A stretch of 64,000 bases of DNA from UMGS1519 sp050951005 (GCA_050951005.1 JBMNIP010000002.1:310001-374000), one strand, 5' to 3'. Shown: positions 53,977-63,355, counted from the stretch's first letter. Numbers and translations: made by a program. Notes: generated by a model from the sequence alone, not told the origin.

Positions 53977-54831
53977 ATGACCGATTCATCCCCCCTCATC
54001 ACATGCGCCGATGCCTGGTACCGCTATCCCGGCACAACCGAGGAGGCATGGGCAGTCCGCGGGGCTTCGTTCACCCTGCATGCCGGTGAGCATATGGCGA
54101 TAGTTGGCGGAAACGGCAGCGGGAAGAGCACACTCGCGAAACTTGCCTGCGGCCTGCTGATTCCCGATAGGGGGCAGGTTAAGGTTCGAGGCCTCGATAC
54201 CCAAGATGCGAAAAGCTTGGTGACGATACACCAGCAATGCGGATATGTATTCCAGAATCCCGACGATCAGCTGGTTGAAAGCTTGGTTGTCGACGAGGTG
54301 GCTTTCGGTCCAGCGAACCTCGGCCTGTCCGCTGATGAGATAACCGCGCGCGTACAGGAAGCCCTTTCTGCCGTCGGGCTTGCCGATCGGGCGCATGACG
54401 AGGTCGCCACCCTGTCTGGGGGACAGAAACAGCGACTGGCTATTGCCGGTGTGCTCGCCTTGCATCCGCACGTCATTATCCTCGATGAGGCCACGACCAT
54501 GCTCGATGCACGTGGGCGAAGGGACTTGGCAACCGTGCTCGCCCGCCTCAAAGCACAGGGCATCGCCTTGGTCTCGATCACCCATTCGATGGACGAGGCA
54601 GTTGCTGCCGATACTATGGCGGCTCTGGTTAAAGGTCGGATCGTCGCTCAAGACCGTCCGGAGAACCTGTTCGAACGCGATGATCTGATTGAGTGCTTGG
54701 AGCTCGGCATCCCGCATACAGTAGCCTTGCAACGTGCCTTCTCCGAGATGGGCATGGCATTGCCATTCTGCCGCACCGTCGACGAAGCGGCACAAGCGGT
54801 GTTGGAGCATACGGGAAGGAGCGCCCGATGA
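53977..54831 (+). CDS. energy-coupling factor (ECF) transporter ATPase, EcfA1/CbiO type
   Basis: 284 residues. ABC ATPase: Walker A VGGNGSGKSTLA (about 43-54), Q-loop CGYVFQNPDDQLVE, signature LSGGQKQRLAIAG, Walker B VIILDEATTML, and H-loop SITHSMDEA. The QNPDDQ form of the Q-loop is typical of ECF ATPases, which power vitamin and metal uptake with an EcfT membrane protein and swappable S components. The second ATPase overlaps it as ATGA. Confidence 0.92.
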   Translation: MTDSSPLITCADAWYRYPGTTEEAWAVRGASFTLHAGEHMAIVGGNGSGKSTLAKLACGLLIPDRGQVKVRGLDTQDAKSLVTIHQQCGYVFQNPDDQLVESLVVDEVAFGPANLGLSADEITARVQEALSAVGLADRAHDEVATLSGGQKQRLAIAGVLALHPHVIILDEATTMLDARGRRDLATVLARLKAQGIALVSITHSMDEAVAADTMAALVKGRIVAQDRPENLFERDDLIECLELGIPHTVALQRAFSEMGMALPFCRTVDEAAQAVLEHTGRSAR

Positions 54832-55724
54832 TTTCGTTTTCACAGGTCACCTTCTCCTACTCGGCACAGGAAACCCGCGATGCGAATCGTCGTAAGCGGC
54901 ATCGCCGCGGAAGGGATTCCGAAGCAGCCGCGCATCCACCGAAGGATGCCGTGCTCCGCGAGGTATCGCTTACTATCCCCAACGGCGGTTTTGTAGGGCT
55001 TGCCGGACACACGGGCAGCGGGAAATCGACCGTGCTGAAGCTGATGGCCGGACTTCTCCAGCCAACCGCCGGGTCGGTCTCCTATCAGGACGGATGCACG
55101 CGCACCGATATCGGGTTGTTGTTCCAATATCCCGAGCGTCAATTGTTCTCTCAAACGGTGCGCGCCGATGTCGCTTATGGACCGAGGATGCGCGGTCGCA
55201 GCAACGAAGATGTCCAGTGCGCTGTCACATGGGCTCTGACTGCGTGTGGACTTCCCGAGGAGTGCTGGGACGAAAGCCCCTTCCACCTTTCGGGCGGAGA
55301 ACAGCGACGTGCCGCGCTCGCCGGCGTCCTTGCCCTGGAACCGCAGGTGCTGCTGCTCGATGAGCCGACAGCCGGCCTTGACCCACTCGGCAGGACGCAG
55401 CTAGCGACGCTCCTTGCGCGTCTCCGGCGTCAGGGCATGACCGTAGTGGCGGCCTCGCATGACCTTGATTTCCTGGAAAAAACATCCGAGATCGCCGTCC
55501 TGAGCAACGGACGGTTAATCATTGACGGGCCGCCGGAAACCGTGCTGGCGCAGCAGGATATCCTGACTTCCAGCGGATTGGACTCGCCGTTCGCCGTTCA
55601 GCTGGCGCACCGCTTGCACGAACATGGCATGGACGTACCCGCATATTGCCCAGATGAGCGCACCTTGGCTGCCGCCGTTGCCAAGTGGGCTGCAAACGCC
55701 GATTCGAATCGGGCCGATTGCTAG
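54828..55724 (+). CDS. ECF transporter ATPase, EcfA2 type, with basic insert
   Basis: 298 residues from the ATG overlapping the EcfA1 stop. Walker A GHTGSGKSTVL (61-71), Q-loop GLLFQYPERQLF (the ECF A2 form), signature LSGGEQRRAALAG, Walker B VLLLDEPTAGLDP and H-loop VAASHDLDFL. Between the first beta strand and the Walker A strand there is a basic stretch (NRRKRHRRGR at 20-29) that is not part of the usual fold. No EcfT gene follows; a hairpin and an opposite-strand gene come next. Confidence 0.92.
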   Translation: MISFSQVTFSYSAQETRDANRRKRHRRGRDSEAAAHPPKDAVLREVSLTIPNGGFVGLAGHTGSGKSTVLKLMAGLLQPTAGSVSYQDGCTRTDIGLLFQYPERQLFSQTVRADVAYGPRMRGRSNEDVQCAVTWALTACGLPEECWDESPFHLSGGEQRRAALAGVLALEPQVLLLDEPTAGLDPLGRTQLATLLARLRRQGMTVVAASHDLDFLEKTSEIAVLSNGRLIIDGPPETVLAQQDILTSSGLDSPFAVQLAHRLHEHGMDVPAYCPDERTLAAAVAKWAANADSNRADC

Positions 55725-55754
55725 CAGGCGCGGGCTCTCCCCTATTTTGAAAAA

Positions 55755-55778
55755 GGGGCTCCGCCCAGGCGGAGCCCC
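55755..55778. terminator. bidirectional terminator between ecfA2 and the DUF1292 gene
   Basis: GGGGCTCCGC at 55755-55764 pairs with 55769-55778. Read leftwards it is followed by TTTTTCAAAA, a good U-run for the DUF1292/secDF-side gene; it also lies just after the ecfA2 stop. Confidence 0.8.
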
Positions 55779-55813
55779 GATATCGAATGGGCGATTGCCG
55801 ATGCCCGAAACCG

Positions 55814-56152
55814 CTATTCAAAACGGTAGAGGTCTTTTGTCGCCTCTTGGAACTGGCGATAAGCTTCTACCGCGATAGCCTCGTCCTCAATCAGCTCGAA
55901 GGCAGACGGCTGCCCGTCTTCGTCGAGCTCCGTAACCTCCATGACGATGACATCGCCCGAGGAGAGGGCCGGCTGCTCATCGCTTACCGGGAAGAAGAAC
56001 CCGAATCGGGTATCCCCGTCGATAATCAGACCGAGAAACTCCAAATCCACCTGCTCGTTCTTGTCGTCAATGAACGACAGCACGATGCCTTCCTTTTCCG
56101 GCGGACAGAAATTCGGGGCGCTCCCCTCGCGGATCTTGCTTGAATCGCTCAT
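55814..56152 (-). CDS. DUF1292-family protein
   Basis: 112 residues, acidic and soluble. The core EGIVLSFIDDKNEQVDLEFLGLI followed by DVIVMEVTELDEDGQPSAFELIEDE and AVEAYRQFQE matches the DUF1292 (UPF0473-type) pattern. Function unknown. Its ATG follows the secDF stop with no gap (TAGATG), so it is cotranscribed with secDF. Confidence 0.82.
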   Translation of the reverse strand: MSDSSKIREGSAPNFCPPEKEGIVLSFIDDKNEQVDLEFLGLIIDGDTRFGFFFPVSDEQPALSSGDVIVMEVTELDEDGQPSAFELIEDEAIAVEAYRQFQEATKDLYRFE

Positions 56153-59089
56153 CTACTTCTTCTTCCGATAGTGGTGGTTGCTCTTGAACTTGTTGGAACT
56201 GCGTCCAGCCTGCTTGGAGGGTGCAGCCGGTTCTGCGGCAGTGTCTTCGCTTACCGGAGAGTCGTTGTTGGTAGCAGCAGCGCTATCGGGCGTCGGAATC
56301 GTGCCCGTAGCGGTTTTGGCCGGAGCCTCGACAACGGCCGCGGCAACCGAAGCGGAAGGCTTGAAGCGAGCAGCTTCCTTGAAGGAGAAGTTGCCGACCT
56401 GGGTTCCGTAGCGCTTGATAAGTTTCTGGTTCTCGGGGCGGCGGGACTTCCACATCGCATAGAGCGGCGAAGCAACGCCGATTGAAGAATACGAACCGGC
56501 AATCAAGCCGATCGCCATTGCGAATGCGAAATCCTTCAGCGTCTCGCTGCCGAAGAAGAGCATGGCGAGAACCGGAATCAATGAGGTCAACGACGTGTTG
56601 ATGGTACGCAGGAACACCTGGTTGATGGAATGGTTCGCCATCGTCATAAACGAACAGCGCACGTCGAGGTTCTTCATGTTGTCATCGATGCGGTGGAACA
56701 CGACAACCGTGTCGTACAGCGAATAACCGAGGATGGTTAACAGGGCGGCAACGGTATTCGGGTTCACCTCCCTTCCCACCAGGGCATACACGCCTACCAC
56801 GATTATGGGGTCGTGGAGTAGGGCCACGACGGCGATAACGCCCATGCGGAATTCGAACCTGATGGCGACATACAGAATAATCAACAGCAGCGATACCACG
56901 AAGGCGATCAGCGAAGATTGGATGACACTCGAGCCCCAGTCGGGTCCGATGGTTTCAACCTGGATGTTGTCGGCAGACAGGCCCAAGGCCTTCGCCACAT
57001 CGGATGCAATGCTGCTTGCATGTTCGGCAGAGGTATCGGTCGTACGGACGAGCATGCCCGCCTTGCCATTGGTCTCGGTGGTCTGGATCACCGGATCGGA
57101 TACGCCGGCATCCTCAAAGGCTTGGCGCATCTGGTCAGTGGTGATATCCCCTGTCTCGTTGAAGGTGATCGACGTGCCGCCGACGAACTCGATACCGAGA
57201 TCGAGGCCCTTCACGCCGACAACGGCAAACGACAGGACCACGAGGATGGCGGAAACCGTCAGGAAGACTTTGCGCACACCCAGGAAGTTGATGTCCTTCT
57301 TGATGAAGCGGCCCTTCATCGCACCCAGGGTATCCATGATCGCCGTGGCCTTCTCGCCCACACGGGAGCGCAGGATCTTCTCAGTCACCTCATGGCTGAT
57401 CATGTAGCCGGACTCGGCAGCTTCCTGAGACTGGCCTTCCGCCTCGGACAGGCGGGCAAAATTCTCGGATGCTTCCCGGGAGTCCTTGATATTCCAGAAC
57501 CCGGGATGCTTGGCAATGGCACGCGGCGCCAGCAAACGGATGAGCGGTGCCTTGAACAGGAGCATCATGATGATGTCGCAGAAGATGCCGAGCGCAAGCG
57601 TCAGGCCGAAACCCTTGACGGAGGCGGATGCCAGGAAGAACAAGCACAATGCCGAGACAAGCGTTACCAGGTCGGCGTCGATGGAAGTCTGGATGGCGTG
57701 GCGCACGCCGGTGATACTGGCCGCCCGCACGCTTCTGCCCATACGTATCTCTTCTCTGAATCTCTCCAGGGTCAGAACCGACGAGTCGGCCGCCATGCCG
57801 ATGGTAAGCACGATACCGGCGATTCCGGCAAGCGACAGGCTGAACAGGCCGAAATGCGAAAGCGTTGCCAGAATGCCCAGATAGAGCACCGCGAACACGG
57901 CAATGGCGCCTGCGTTGATCATGCCCAAGCCACGATAGAAGAACAGCAGATAGAGCATAACCAATATCAAGCCGATGCCGGCAACGAGCACGCCCAAGCC
58001 GAGGGCGCCCTGGCCGAGCGTCGGGCCGACAACCGAGCTCTGCGAGAAGGTGAAGCTCACCGGCAGAGAGCCCGATTCCAGAATGGTCTGGAGGTTCTGG
58101 GCCTCTTCCTGCGTGTAATTGCCGGTGATGGCAACCTGCCCGTTGGTGATCTCGGACTGAACCGCCGGCGCCGACTGGACCTCGCCATCGAGCAAGATGA
58201 CGATCTGCCCATGGTTGCTCACCAAATCTTTGGTTGCTTCGGCAAACGCCTCGGTACCTTCAGAGTCGAGGGTGATGTTGACAGCATAATAGGTGGAGGT
58301 ATCGCTCTCCCGATCGACTGACACCCGTTCGATGTTCTCGCCGGTGATGATGGGTGTATAGGTACCCTTCTTCACCTTCAGATGCTGGGTCTTACCCGAA
58401 GGGAACGTGTTGCCGAATTGATCGGTGATGGTGCCCTCCTGACCGTATTCGTTGTTCTCGATCTTCTGAACCACGCTGGAATCGGTGAAGGAATCGAGCC
58501 GCGCAAACTCGAGCTTGCCAGTCTGTCCGATGGTCTTCAGGGCCGTTTCGGCATCGGTCATGCCCGGAATCTGCACGAGAATCTGATTATTGCCTTGCAC
58601 CTGAACCGAGGTTTCGGAAGCACCGAGGGCATTGACACGGTTCTCGATAATAGAACGGCTCTTCTCCAGGTTCTCCTGGGTGATGGACCCGTCATCGCTA
58701 TCGGTTTCGGATGCAGTCAGCACCACTGACAGGCCGCCTTGGATATCCAGACCCTGGTTGATCTTCTGATCGGGCGGGTAGAACATCCAGATGGACCCGA
58801 TGACAAGCAGAGTGGTTATGATCAGCAGCCAGATATTGCGGCGATCCATATTGGTGCCACGGGATTTTTTATTGCGAGATTTATCAGAGCCTTTAGAGGA
58901 GCCGGAACTCGAAGCGGAGGTCGCCGCGGAGCTTTCCGGATTGTCCTGTCCTGAGCGCGCTGCGCGCTTCTCGGAGCGGGCTCCCCTCTTCGAGGTGCTC
59001 CGGGACTTCTGCTTGCGTCCCTCCGAGGCAAAAGACCGCAGGTCCGGCTGTTCGGACTTCTCCTTCTTCTTATCCTTCTTGTTGAACAT
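56153..59089 (-). CDS. secDF: fused protein-export membrane protein SecDF with long charged N-terminus
   Basis: 978 residues from the ATG at 59089 (ACGGAG upstream). Residues 1-82 are a Lys/Arg/Ser-rich disordered head. SecD follows: first helix about 85-103, GLDIQGGLSVVLTA, the periplasmic P1 domain with SIIENRVNALGASE, and five helices with MLYLLFFYRGLGMINAGAIA and SSVLTLERFREEIR. After a linker the SecF half has LGIEFVGGTSITF, LHDPIIVVGVYALVGREVN and SLYDTVVVFHRIDDN. A 75-residue Ala/Pro/Thr tail ends in HHYRKKK. SecDF uses the proton gradient to help pull exported proteins out. No yajC is present between tgt and secDF. Confidence 0.94.
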   Translation of the reverse strand: MFNKKDKKKEKSEQPDLRSFASEGRKQKSRSTSKRGARSEKRAARSGQDNPESSAATSASSSGSSKGSDKSRNKKSRGTNMDRRNIWLLIITTLLVIGSIWMFYPPDQKINQGLDIQGGLSVVLTASETDSDDGSITQENLEKSRSIIENRVNALGASETSVQVQGNNQILVQIPGMTDAETALKTIGQTGKLEFARLDSFTDSSVVQKIENNEYGQEGTITDQFGNTFPSGKTQHLKVKKGTYTPIITGENIERVSVDRESDTSTYYAVNITLDSEGTEAFAEATKDLVSNHGQIVILLDGEVQSAPAVQSEITNGQVAITGNYTQEEAQNLQTILESGSLPVSFTFSQSSVVGPTLGQGALGLGVLVAGIGLILVMLYLLFFYRGLGMINAGAIAVFAVLYLGILATLSHFGLFSLSLAGIAGIVLTIGMAADSSVLTLERFREEIRMGRSVRAASITGVRHAIQTSIDADLVTLVSALCLFFLASASVKGFGLTLALGIFCDIIMMLLFKAPLIRLLAPRAIAKHPGFWNIKDSREASENFARLSEAEGQSQEAAESGYMISHEVTEKILRSRVGEKATAIMDTLGAMKGRFIKKDINFLGVRKVFLTVSAILVVLSFAVVGVKGLDLGIEFVGGTSITFNETGDITTDQMRQAFEDAGVSDPVIQTTETNGKAGMLVRTTDTSAEHASSIASDVAKALGLSADNIQVETIGPDWGSSVIQSSLIAFVVSLLLIILYVAIRFEFRMGVIAVVALLHDPIIVVGVYALVGREVNPNTVAALLTILGYSLYDTVVVFHRIDDNMKNLDVRCSFMTMANHSINQVFLRTINTSLTSLIPVLAMLFFGSETLKDFAFAMAIGLIAGSYSSIGVASPLYAMWKSRRPENQKLIKRYGTQVGNFSFKEAARFKPSASVAAAVVEAPAKTATGTIPTPDSAAATNNDSPVSEDTAAEPAAPSKQAGRSSNKFKSNHHYRKKK

Positions 59090-59365
59090 AACTCCGTTAT
59101 CCCTCTTGTATTCCCTATTCTTCGGATACCCTGTTCTAAAATCTCCAACGCATGATACGGCTGGACCGATTTTCTGCGCTATAACCGTGTCATTATTGCA
59201 CAACTACGCGAACCCCGCATTTCCAATGAACGCAAAGAGATTGCAAAAAACAAAGCCGATATAATAATTCACTAAAACACGGTACTGACCTGCGCATCTA
59301 TTGGCAGAGAGCCAATCAACGCGGAAATGCGGTATGTGAAACTTCCCTCATACCCCGCAACAAAT

Positions 59366-60514
59366 CTAGTAATCGCGGGCGGCGGCTGAATTCATCCAGG
59401 CGGCAAGGAATTCGCCGTAGGCATCATCGAGCACTGCCTGCCGCGCCTGGCGCATCAACTCCAATAGAAAATACAGATTATGGATAGAAAGCAAGATGCC
59501 GCCGAGCATCTCGCCCGTCTTCACAAGATGGCGCAGATAAGAGCGTGAAAACTTCTGGCAGACCGGGCAATCGCACAGGGGATCGAGGGGCCCGAAGTCA
59601 TGGATGAACCGCGCATTCCGCATGTTCATGCGTCCTTCATGGCTGAAAGCCGTGCCCATACGGGCCGTGCGCGTGGGCAGCACGCAATCGAACATGTCCA
59701 CCCCTTCGCCGACCGCCCGCACGAGCGTCGTCGGGTTGCCGACGCCCATCAGATAGCGCGGCTTGTCTTCAGGCAGCGCGCGTGCCACTTCGCCCAAAGT
59801 GGCAAACATGGTCTCGTGGTCTTCGCCGACCGAATACCCCCCGATGCCGTACCCTTTGAAACCGGCACCGCCGCGCGCGATATCCGCCTCGGAAGCTTCC
59901 TGCAATCGCTTGATCGACTCCATCCGCAGGTCAAGATGCATGCCTCCTTGCACGATGCCGAACAGAGCCTGGTCGCACCGCGTATGTGCCGCCAAGCACC
60001 GTGCCGCCCAATTAGCGGACAGGTCAACGGCGCGCGCTACGAATCCCCGCGAGGCCGGATACGGCGGGCACTGGTCAAGCTGCATGCAGATATCCGCACC
60101 GATCTTCTGCTGGATGGCCATGTTCTCCTCCGGAGTCCAATGAATCTTGGAGCCGTCGTAGATGGAAGCGAATGTGACGCCGTCGTCATCGAGCTTTACC
60201 GTATCAGCCAATGAGAAGATCTGGAATCCACCGGAATCGGTGAGCATGGGCCCGTGGTATTGCATGAATTCATGGATGCCGCCCGCCTCTGCAATGAGGT
60301 CGGCCCCGGGACGCAGGGAAAGATGGTAGGTATTCGCCAGAACCACCTGTGCTCCCAACTCATGAAGGGTCGAGGGCAGGATGCCCTTTACCGAAGCGCG
60401 CGTGCCCACCGGCATGAACATCGGCGTGCGGACCGTGCCGTGTGCCGTCTCGAACGAAAGGGCGCGCGCATTACCCGATTGGCCGTCCTGCGTGACCGCG
60501 AATAGCTCGCTCAT
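59366..60514 (-). CDS. tgt: queuine tRNA-ribosyltransferase (Tgt)
   Basis: 382 residues from the ATG at 60514 with GAGG six bases upstream. Swaps guanine 34 for preQ1 or queuine in tRNAs with GUN anticodons. Catalytic Asp regions DSGGFQIFS and FDCVLPTRTARMG, substrate loop GGYSVGEDHE, and the zinc site CDCPVCQKFSRSYLRHL with the following LLSIHNL. Its start touches the stop of the HAD gene upstream. queH lies 0.8 kb away on the other strand. Confidence 0.96.
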   Translation of the reverse strand: MSELFAVTQDGQSGNARALSFETAHGTVRTPMFMPVGTRASVKGILPSTLHELGAQVVLANTYHLSLRPGADLIAEAGGIHEFMQYHGPMLTDSGGFQIFSLADTVKLDDDGVTFASIYDGSKIHWTPEENMAIQQKIGADICMQLDQCPPYPASRGFVARAVDLSANWAARCLAAHTRCDQALFGIVQGGMHLDLRMESIKRLQEASEADIARGGAGFKGYGIGGYSVGEDHETMFATLGEVARALPEDKPRYLMGVGNPTTLVRAVGEGVDMFDCVLPTRTARMGTAFSHEGRMNMRNARFIHDFGPLDPLCDCPVCQKFSRSYLRHLVKTGEMLGGILLSIHNLYFLLELMRQARQAVLDDAYGEFLAAWMNSAAARDY

Positions 60515-60515
60515 C

Positions 60516-61250
60516 CTATGCCTCGCATTCCGGAAGACGGTCCGCCCATACCGCAAAGTCTTCCAATGATCCATGGCGCAAGTTATCGAGTGGACGGTCG
60601 ATCGGGTTCAGCAGGTAATCCGTTACCAGGAAGGCGTCGGCACCCAGTTGCATGATGGATAGATCTTCGCGGGTATTGTTCCCCACCATCAGGACCTCAG
60701 ATGACTTACAACCTGCCAGGTCGATGTTCTGCCGGTAATACGACAGCGAGGGCTTCAGGGCAAAGGAATTATCATAGGTGGTCTTGCGGACGAATCGCTT
60801 CGGATCCACGTGCGCCCACTGCAACCGCCAGTCCAGAGCCGGCTCAGGGAACATCGGCATCGTGGTGAGGAAAAGCGGATAGCCTTTCGCATAGAGGGCC
60901 TCGACCGCCCGCGCCGCTGCCGGATTGGCCTTGACGGTTGATCCGATTCCCCCGAAATCCTCACGATAGAACCGCATCAGCAGTCCTTCGAGCACGGATT
61001 GATCGTAATCGCCGAACAGCGCCATGAAGCGCTGCCAGAAAACCTGCTTGTTAGTTTGGCCTGCATGCTCGCTGCCCATTGCCTTCATGCCTTCGTTCAG
61101 GGCATTGGAGAACCGTTCGGCATCCAGTCCGTTGCCGGCAATGTAGGCACGGAGCTTGATGAAGTACCGATGGAGGAAATCCTCCATATCCATAGGCAGC
61201 AAAGTGCCGTCCAAGTCGAAGAATATGGCCTTGTAGCGCCGCTGTTCCAT
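60516..61250 (-). CDS. HAD-superfamily hydrolase (phosphatase)
   Basis: 244 residues. HAD motif I FFDLDGTLLP (nucleophile Asp), motif II LTTMP, Lys of motif III in ALKPS, and motif IV VGNNTREDLSIMQLGADAFLV. A helical C1 cap sits between motifs I and II. Substrate unknown. Directly upstream of tgt; no sign that it takes part in queuosine synthesis. Confidence 0.88.
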   Translation of the reverse strand: MEQRRYKAIFFDLDGTLLPMDMEDFLHRYFIKLRAYIAGNGLDAERFSNALNEGMKAMGSEHAGQTNKQVFWQRFMALFGDYDQSVLEGLLMRFYREDFGGIGSTVKANPAAARAVEALYAKGYPLFLTTMPMFPEPALDWRLQWAHVDPKRFVRKTTYDNSFALKPSLSYYRQNIDLAGCKSSEVLMVGNNTREDLSIMQLGADAFLVTDYLLNPIDRPLDNLRHGSLEDFAVWADRLPECEA

Positions 61251-61298
61251 AGATATCGTGCCCTTCGCATGAATTCTCGGCTGGTTTCGAGAGGCTAG

Positions 61299-61304
61299 TA
61301 TAAT
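61299..61304 (+). promoter_or_regulatory. -10 box TATAAT for queH
   Basis: A perfect TATAAT 23 bases before the queH GTG. No clear -35 at the right distance. AGGGGG precedes the start as ribosome binding site. Confidence 0.55.
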
Positions 61305-61327
61305 GCACCACGAAAGGGGGTCCGCCT

Positions 61328-62098
61328 GTGTCCAAAATCTTGCTACATGCGTGCTGCGGTCCGTGCTCGCTGGAACCGACGCGCCTGCTGAAGGCCGAGG
61401 GCTATGATCTTGCCATCGTCTACAGCAATGCGAACATCCAGCCGCGCGCCGAATACGAACATCGTTTGGATACGCTTGTTTGCTGGGCGAACACGCAAGG
61501 CATCACCGTACTTGAGGGTACTTACCAGCCAAAGGAATGGATGAAGCGCATCGGGCCTGCCGAATCGTGGGGTTCCGACCATGCCGATCGGTGCCGCCGC
61601 TGCTATCGCATGCGCCTTCAGGAATCGGCGCAGATGGCTGCAGAAGGCGGATTCGACGGAATATCGACGACGCTCGCCGTCAGCCCCTACCAATTCTCGG
61701 ATATCGTACATGAAGAGCTTGCAAGCGCGGCCGCTTCGGTGGGACTGCCGGCCATTTGGCACGATTTCCGTCCCTACTACCCTGAAGCCACACGCCGGAG
61801 CCGGGCCCTGGGCATGTATCGGCAGAATTTCTGCGGTTGCGCATTCTCGAACGCCGAAGCTGCTGCCGAGCGAGAAGAGCGAAAGATTGCCCGTGCCCGC
61901 GAGAAGGCGCAGTGGCGCCGTGAACATGCCGATGAGATTGCCGCTGCCGAAGCCGAACGACAGAAAAAGCGCGCCGAACGGGCGGCCTACGACGCCAAAC
62001 AGCATCGGAAGAAAGAAGCTCTGCGCGCATTCCGTCGTGCGGCTAAAGCCCAAACCCAGGCCAAGGGAAACGCTTCCGAAGCCGAGATCCGCGCATAA
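61328..62098 (+). CDS. queH: epoxyqueuosine reductase QueH
   Basis: 256 residues, GTG start. QueH (DUF208) family, the non-cobalamin enzyme for the last step of queuosine synthesis. N-terminal vicinal cysteines LLHACCGPCS, then DRCRRCYRMRL, TTLAVSPYQ and a second pair region YRQNFCGCAFS, which supply the iron-sulfur and redox cysteines. After residue 185 a long, highly charged helix follows (REERKIARAREKAQWRRE onward), about 70 residues, which is longer than the conserved core needs. Divergent from the HAD-tgt-secDF group, which includes its pathway partner tgt. Confidence 0.93.
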   Translation: MSKILLHACCGPCSLEPTRLLKAEGYDLAIVYSNANIQPRAEYEHRLDTLVCWANTQGITVLEGTYQPKEWMKRIGPAESWGSDHADRCRRCYRMRLQESAQMAAEGGFDGISTTLAVSPYQFSDIVHEELASAAASVGLPAIWHDFRPYYPEATRRSRALGMYRQNFCGCAFSNAEAAAEREERKIARAREKAQWRREHADEIAAAEAERQKKRAERAAYDAKQHRKKEALRAFRRAAKAQTQAKGNASEAEIRA

Positions 62099-62204
62099 GC
62101 CCCGACCCTCAAGCGCCGCATCCCCTTTCCGTGCGACCGCAGATCAATAGATGCTGCTTCTTACGCCTGCACTCCAACATCGCACCCCATGAGTAGGAAA
62201 GAAA

Positions 62205-62229
62205 AAGGGGCACCCGAAGGATGCCCCCC
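62205..62229 (-). terminator. terminator of the cold-shock gene
   Basis: GGGGCA at 62207-62212 pairs with TGCCCC at 62222-62227, with an inner CC/GG. On the minus strand it is followed by TTTTTCTTT. Confidence 0.8.
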
Positions 62230-62252
62230 TGCTCGGAATTGTACGTAATCGG

Positions 62253-62456
62253 TTACAGCTTCACGACGTTGCTAGCCTGCAGCTTTCCGTTGCTGCCGGT
62301 GGTCACATCGAACGAGACTGCCTGGCCTTCGTCAAGCGTCTTATAGCCGTCCATCTGAATCTCAGAGTAATGGACGAACAGGTCATCACCGTCCTGCTGG
62401 GCGATGAAGCCATACCCCTTCTCAGGGCTGAACCATTTAACCGTACCTTGTGCCAT
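62253..62456 (-). CDS. cold-shock protein (CspA family)
   Basis: 67 residues from the ATG at 62456 (GAGGG upstream). Single OB-fold: MAQGTVKWFSPEKGYGFIA with RNP1 KGYGFI and RNP2 LFVHYSEI. Binds single-stranded RNA/DNA. The frame is open upstream without homology. A long gene-free stretch lies upstream, as is common for csp leaders. Confidence 0.96.
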   Translation of the reverse strand: MAQGTVKWFSPEKGYGFIAQQDGDDLFVHYSEIQMDGYKTLDEGQAVSFDVTTGSNGKLQASNVVKL

Positions 62457-62920
62457 GATCCCTCTTTTCAACATTTCCCCGCAGGGAATCGCATCCGATG
62501 CTTGGCAAACACCGAACACTCGTACCAGTTGTTTAACCATACACTAAGCATCCTGAAAAACCTTGGCCAATAGTACGAATGGCGTAGAATTGCATGGTTT
62601 TACCGCCACTTTGGCGCTTTCGTAGCAATTTAGCGTGATGAAAAATTACGGTATTACGTATTTTTCACAGCGGAATCAACGAAATTTTGTAGAAAAGTCG
62701 GACAGAAATGCTCGTTCGACCAGATTGTGTTCCTGTCGCCGGATAGTTTGGACTTGCTGCCGCTTGAAGTTTCCGATTCCAGGATCGTCCTGAACAATTG
62801 TTGTGCAGAGGTGAGCGCGTACAGCATTCAAAACCCCGTTGCGGAAGCTGCCCATAATGCGTGCGGGCATGAAGATGCACTTTGCGGCTTACCGCGTAGT
62901 GCCTTTACAAGATACGGTGC
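62457..62920. other. 464-bp gene-free stretch upstream of the cold-shock gene
   Basis: AT-richer than its surroundings, with no convincing protein, tRNA or strong hairpin. Probably the csp promoter and a long 5' leader, and the 3' end of the leftward gene at 62921. I see no clear promoter boxes. Confidence 0.4.
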
Positions 62921-63355
62921 CTAATCCTCATCGGTCAGCTCGCCCATGGTCTCTTTGAAGAAGCGCTCGATCTCATCGGGGTCGAGCAGGGCATCTGAAA
63001 GCGAGATGCCATACGACTCGGCAACGGCATACGCCTGCTGGCTACGCAATGTCGCCGCCTGTGTATTCCCGCTTTGACCCAGCAGCTTTGACTCCAGAAG
63101 CAGCGAACGGACGATATACTCCACCGCCATCGGGTCGGTATCGGATACCTGGAGGATGCTCGCAACCGATTCCGGCGCCAACGCCAAAAGCGCCGAGCCA
63201 TCGATGTTGACCGACTCCCCGATTTGGGCTTCGAGCAAATCGGTTGCCATCGTCGTGTCATCGCCACCCGATGAGGTCTTCTCGAGCCCCAACCGAATGG
63301 CTTCGGCAAAGCGTACGAACTGGTCGACGATATAGTCCTTGTTCAGCATTCCCAT
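62921..63355 (-). CDS. helical protein of unknown function downstream of ruvB
   Basis: 144 residues from the ATG at 63355 (AGGGA ten bases upstream). Begins MGMLNKDYIVDQFVRFAEAIRL, then a helical body (SALLALAPESVASILQVSD, MAVEYIVRSLLLESKLL, YGISLSDALLD). It resembles the DUF6483-type proteins of anaerobes, but I cannot confirm this. It starts 19 bases after ruvB ends and is presumably cotranscribed. Confidence 0.65.
   Translation of the reverse strand: MGMLNKDYIVDQFVRFAEAIRLGLEKTSSGGDDTTMATDLLEAQIGESVNIDGSALLALAPESVASILQVSDTDPMAVEYIVRSLLLESKLLGQSGNTQAATLRSQQAYAVAESYGISLSDALLDPDEIERFFKETMGELTDED

Noticed and set aside
59331..59356. Imperfect hairpin just past the tgt stop
   Set aside because: Only six clean base pairs and a 12-base loop without a U-run.
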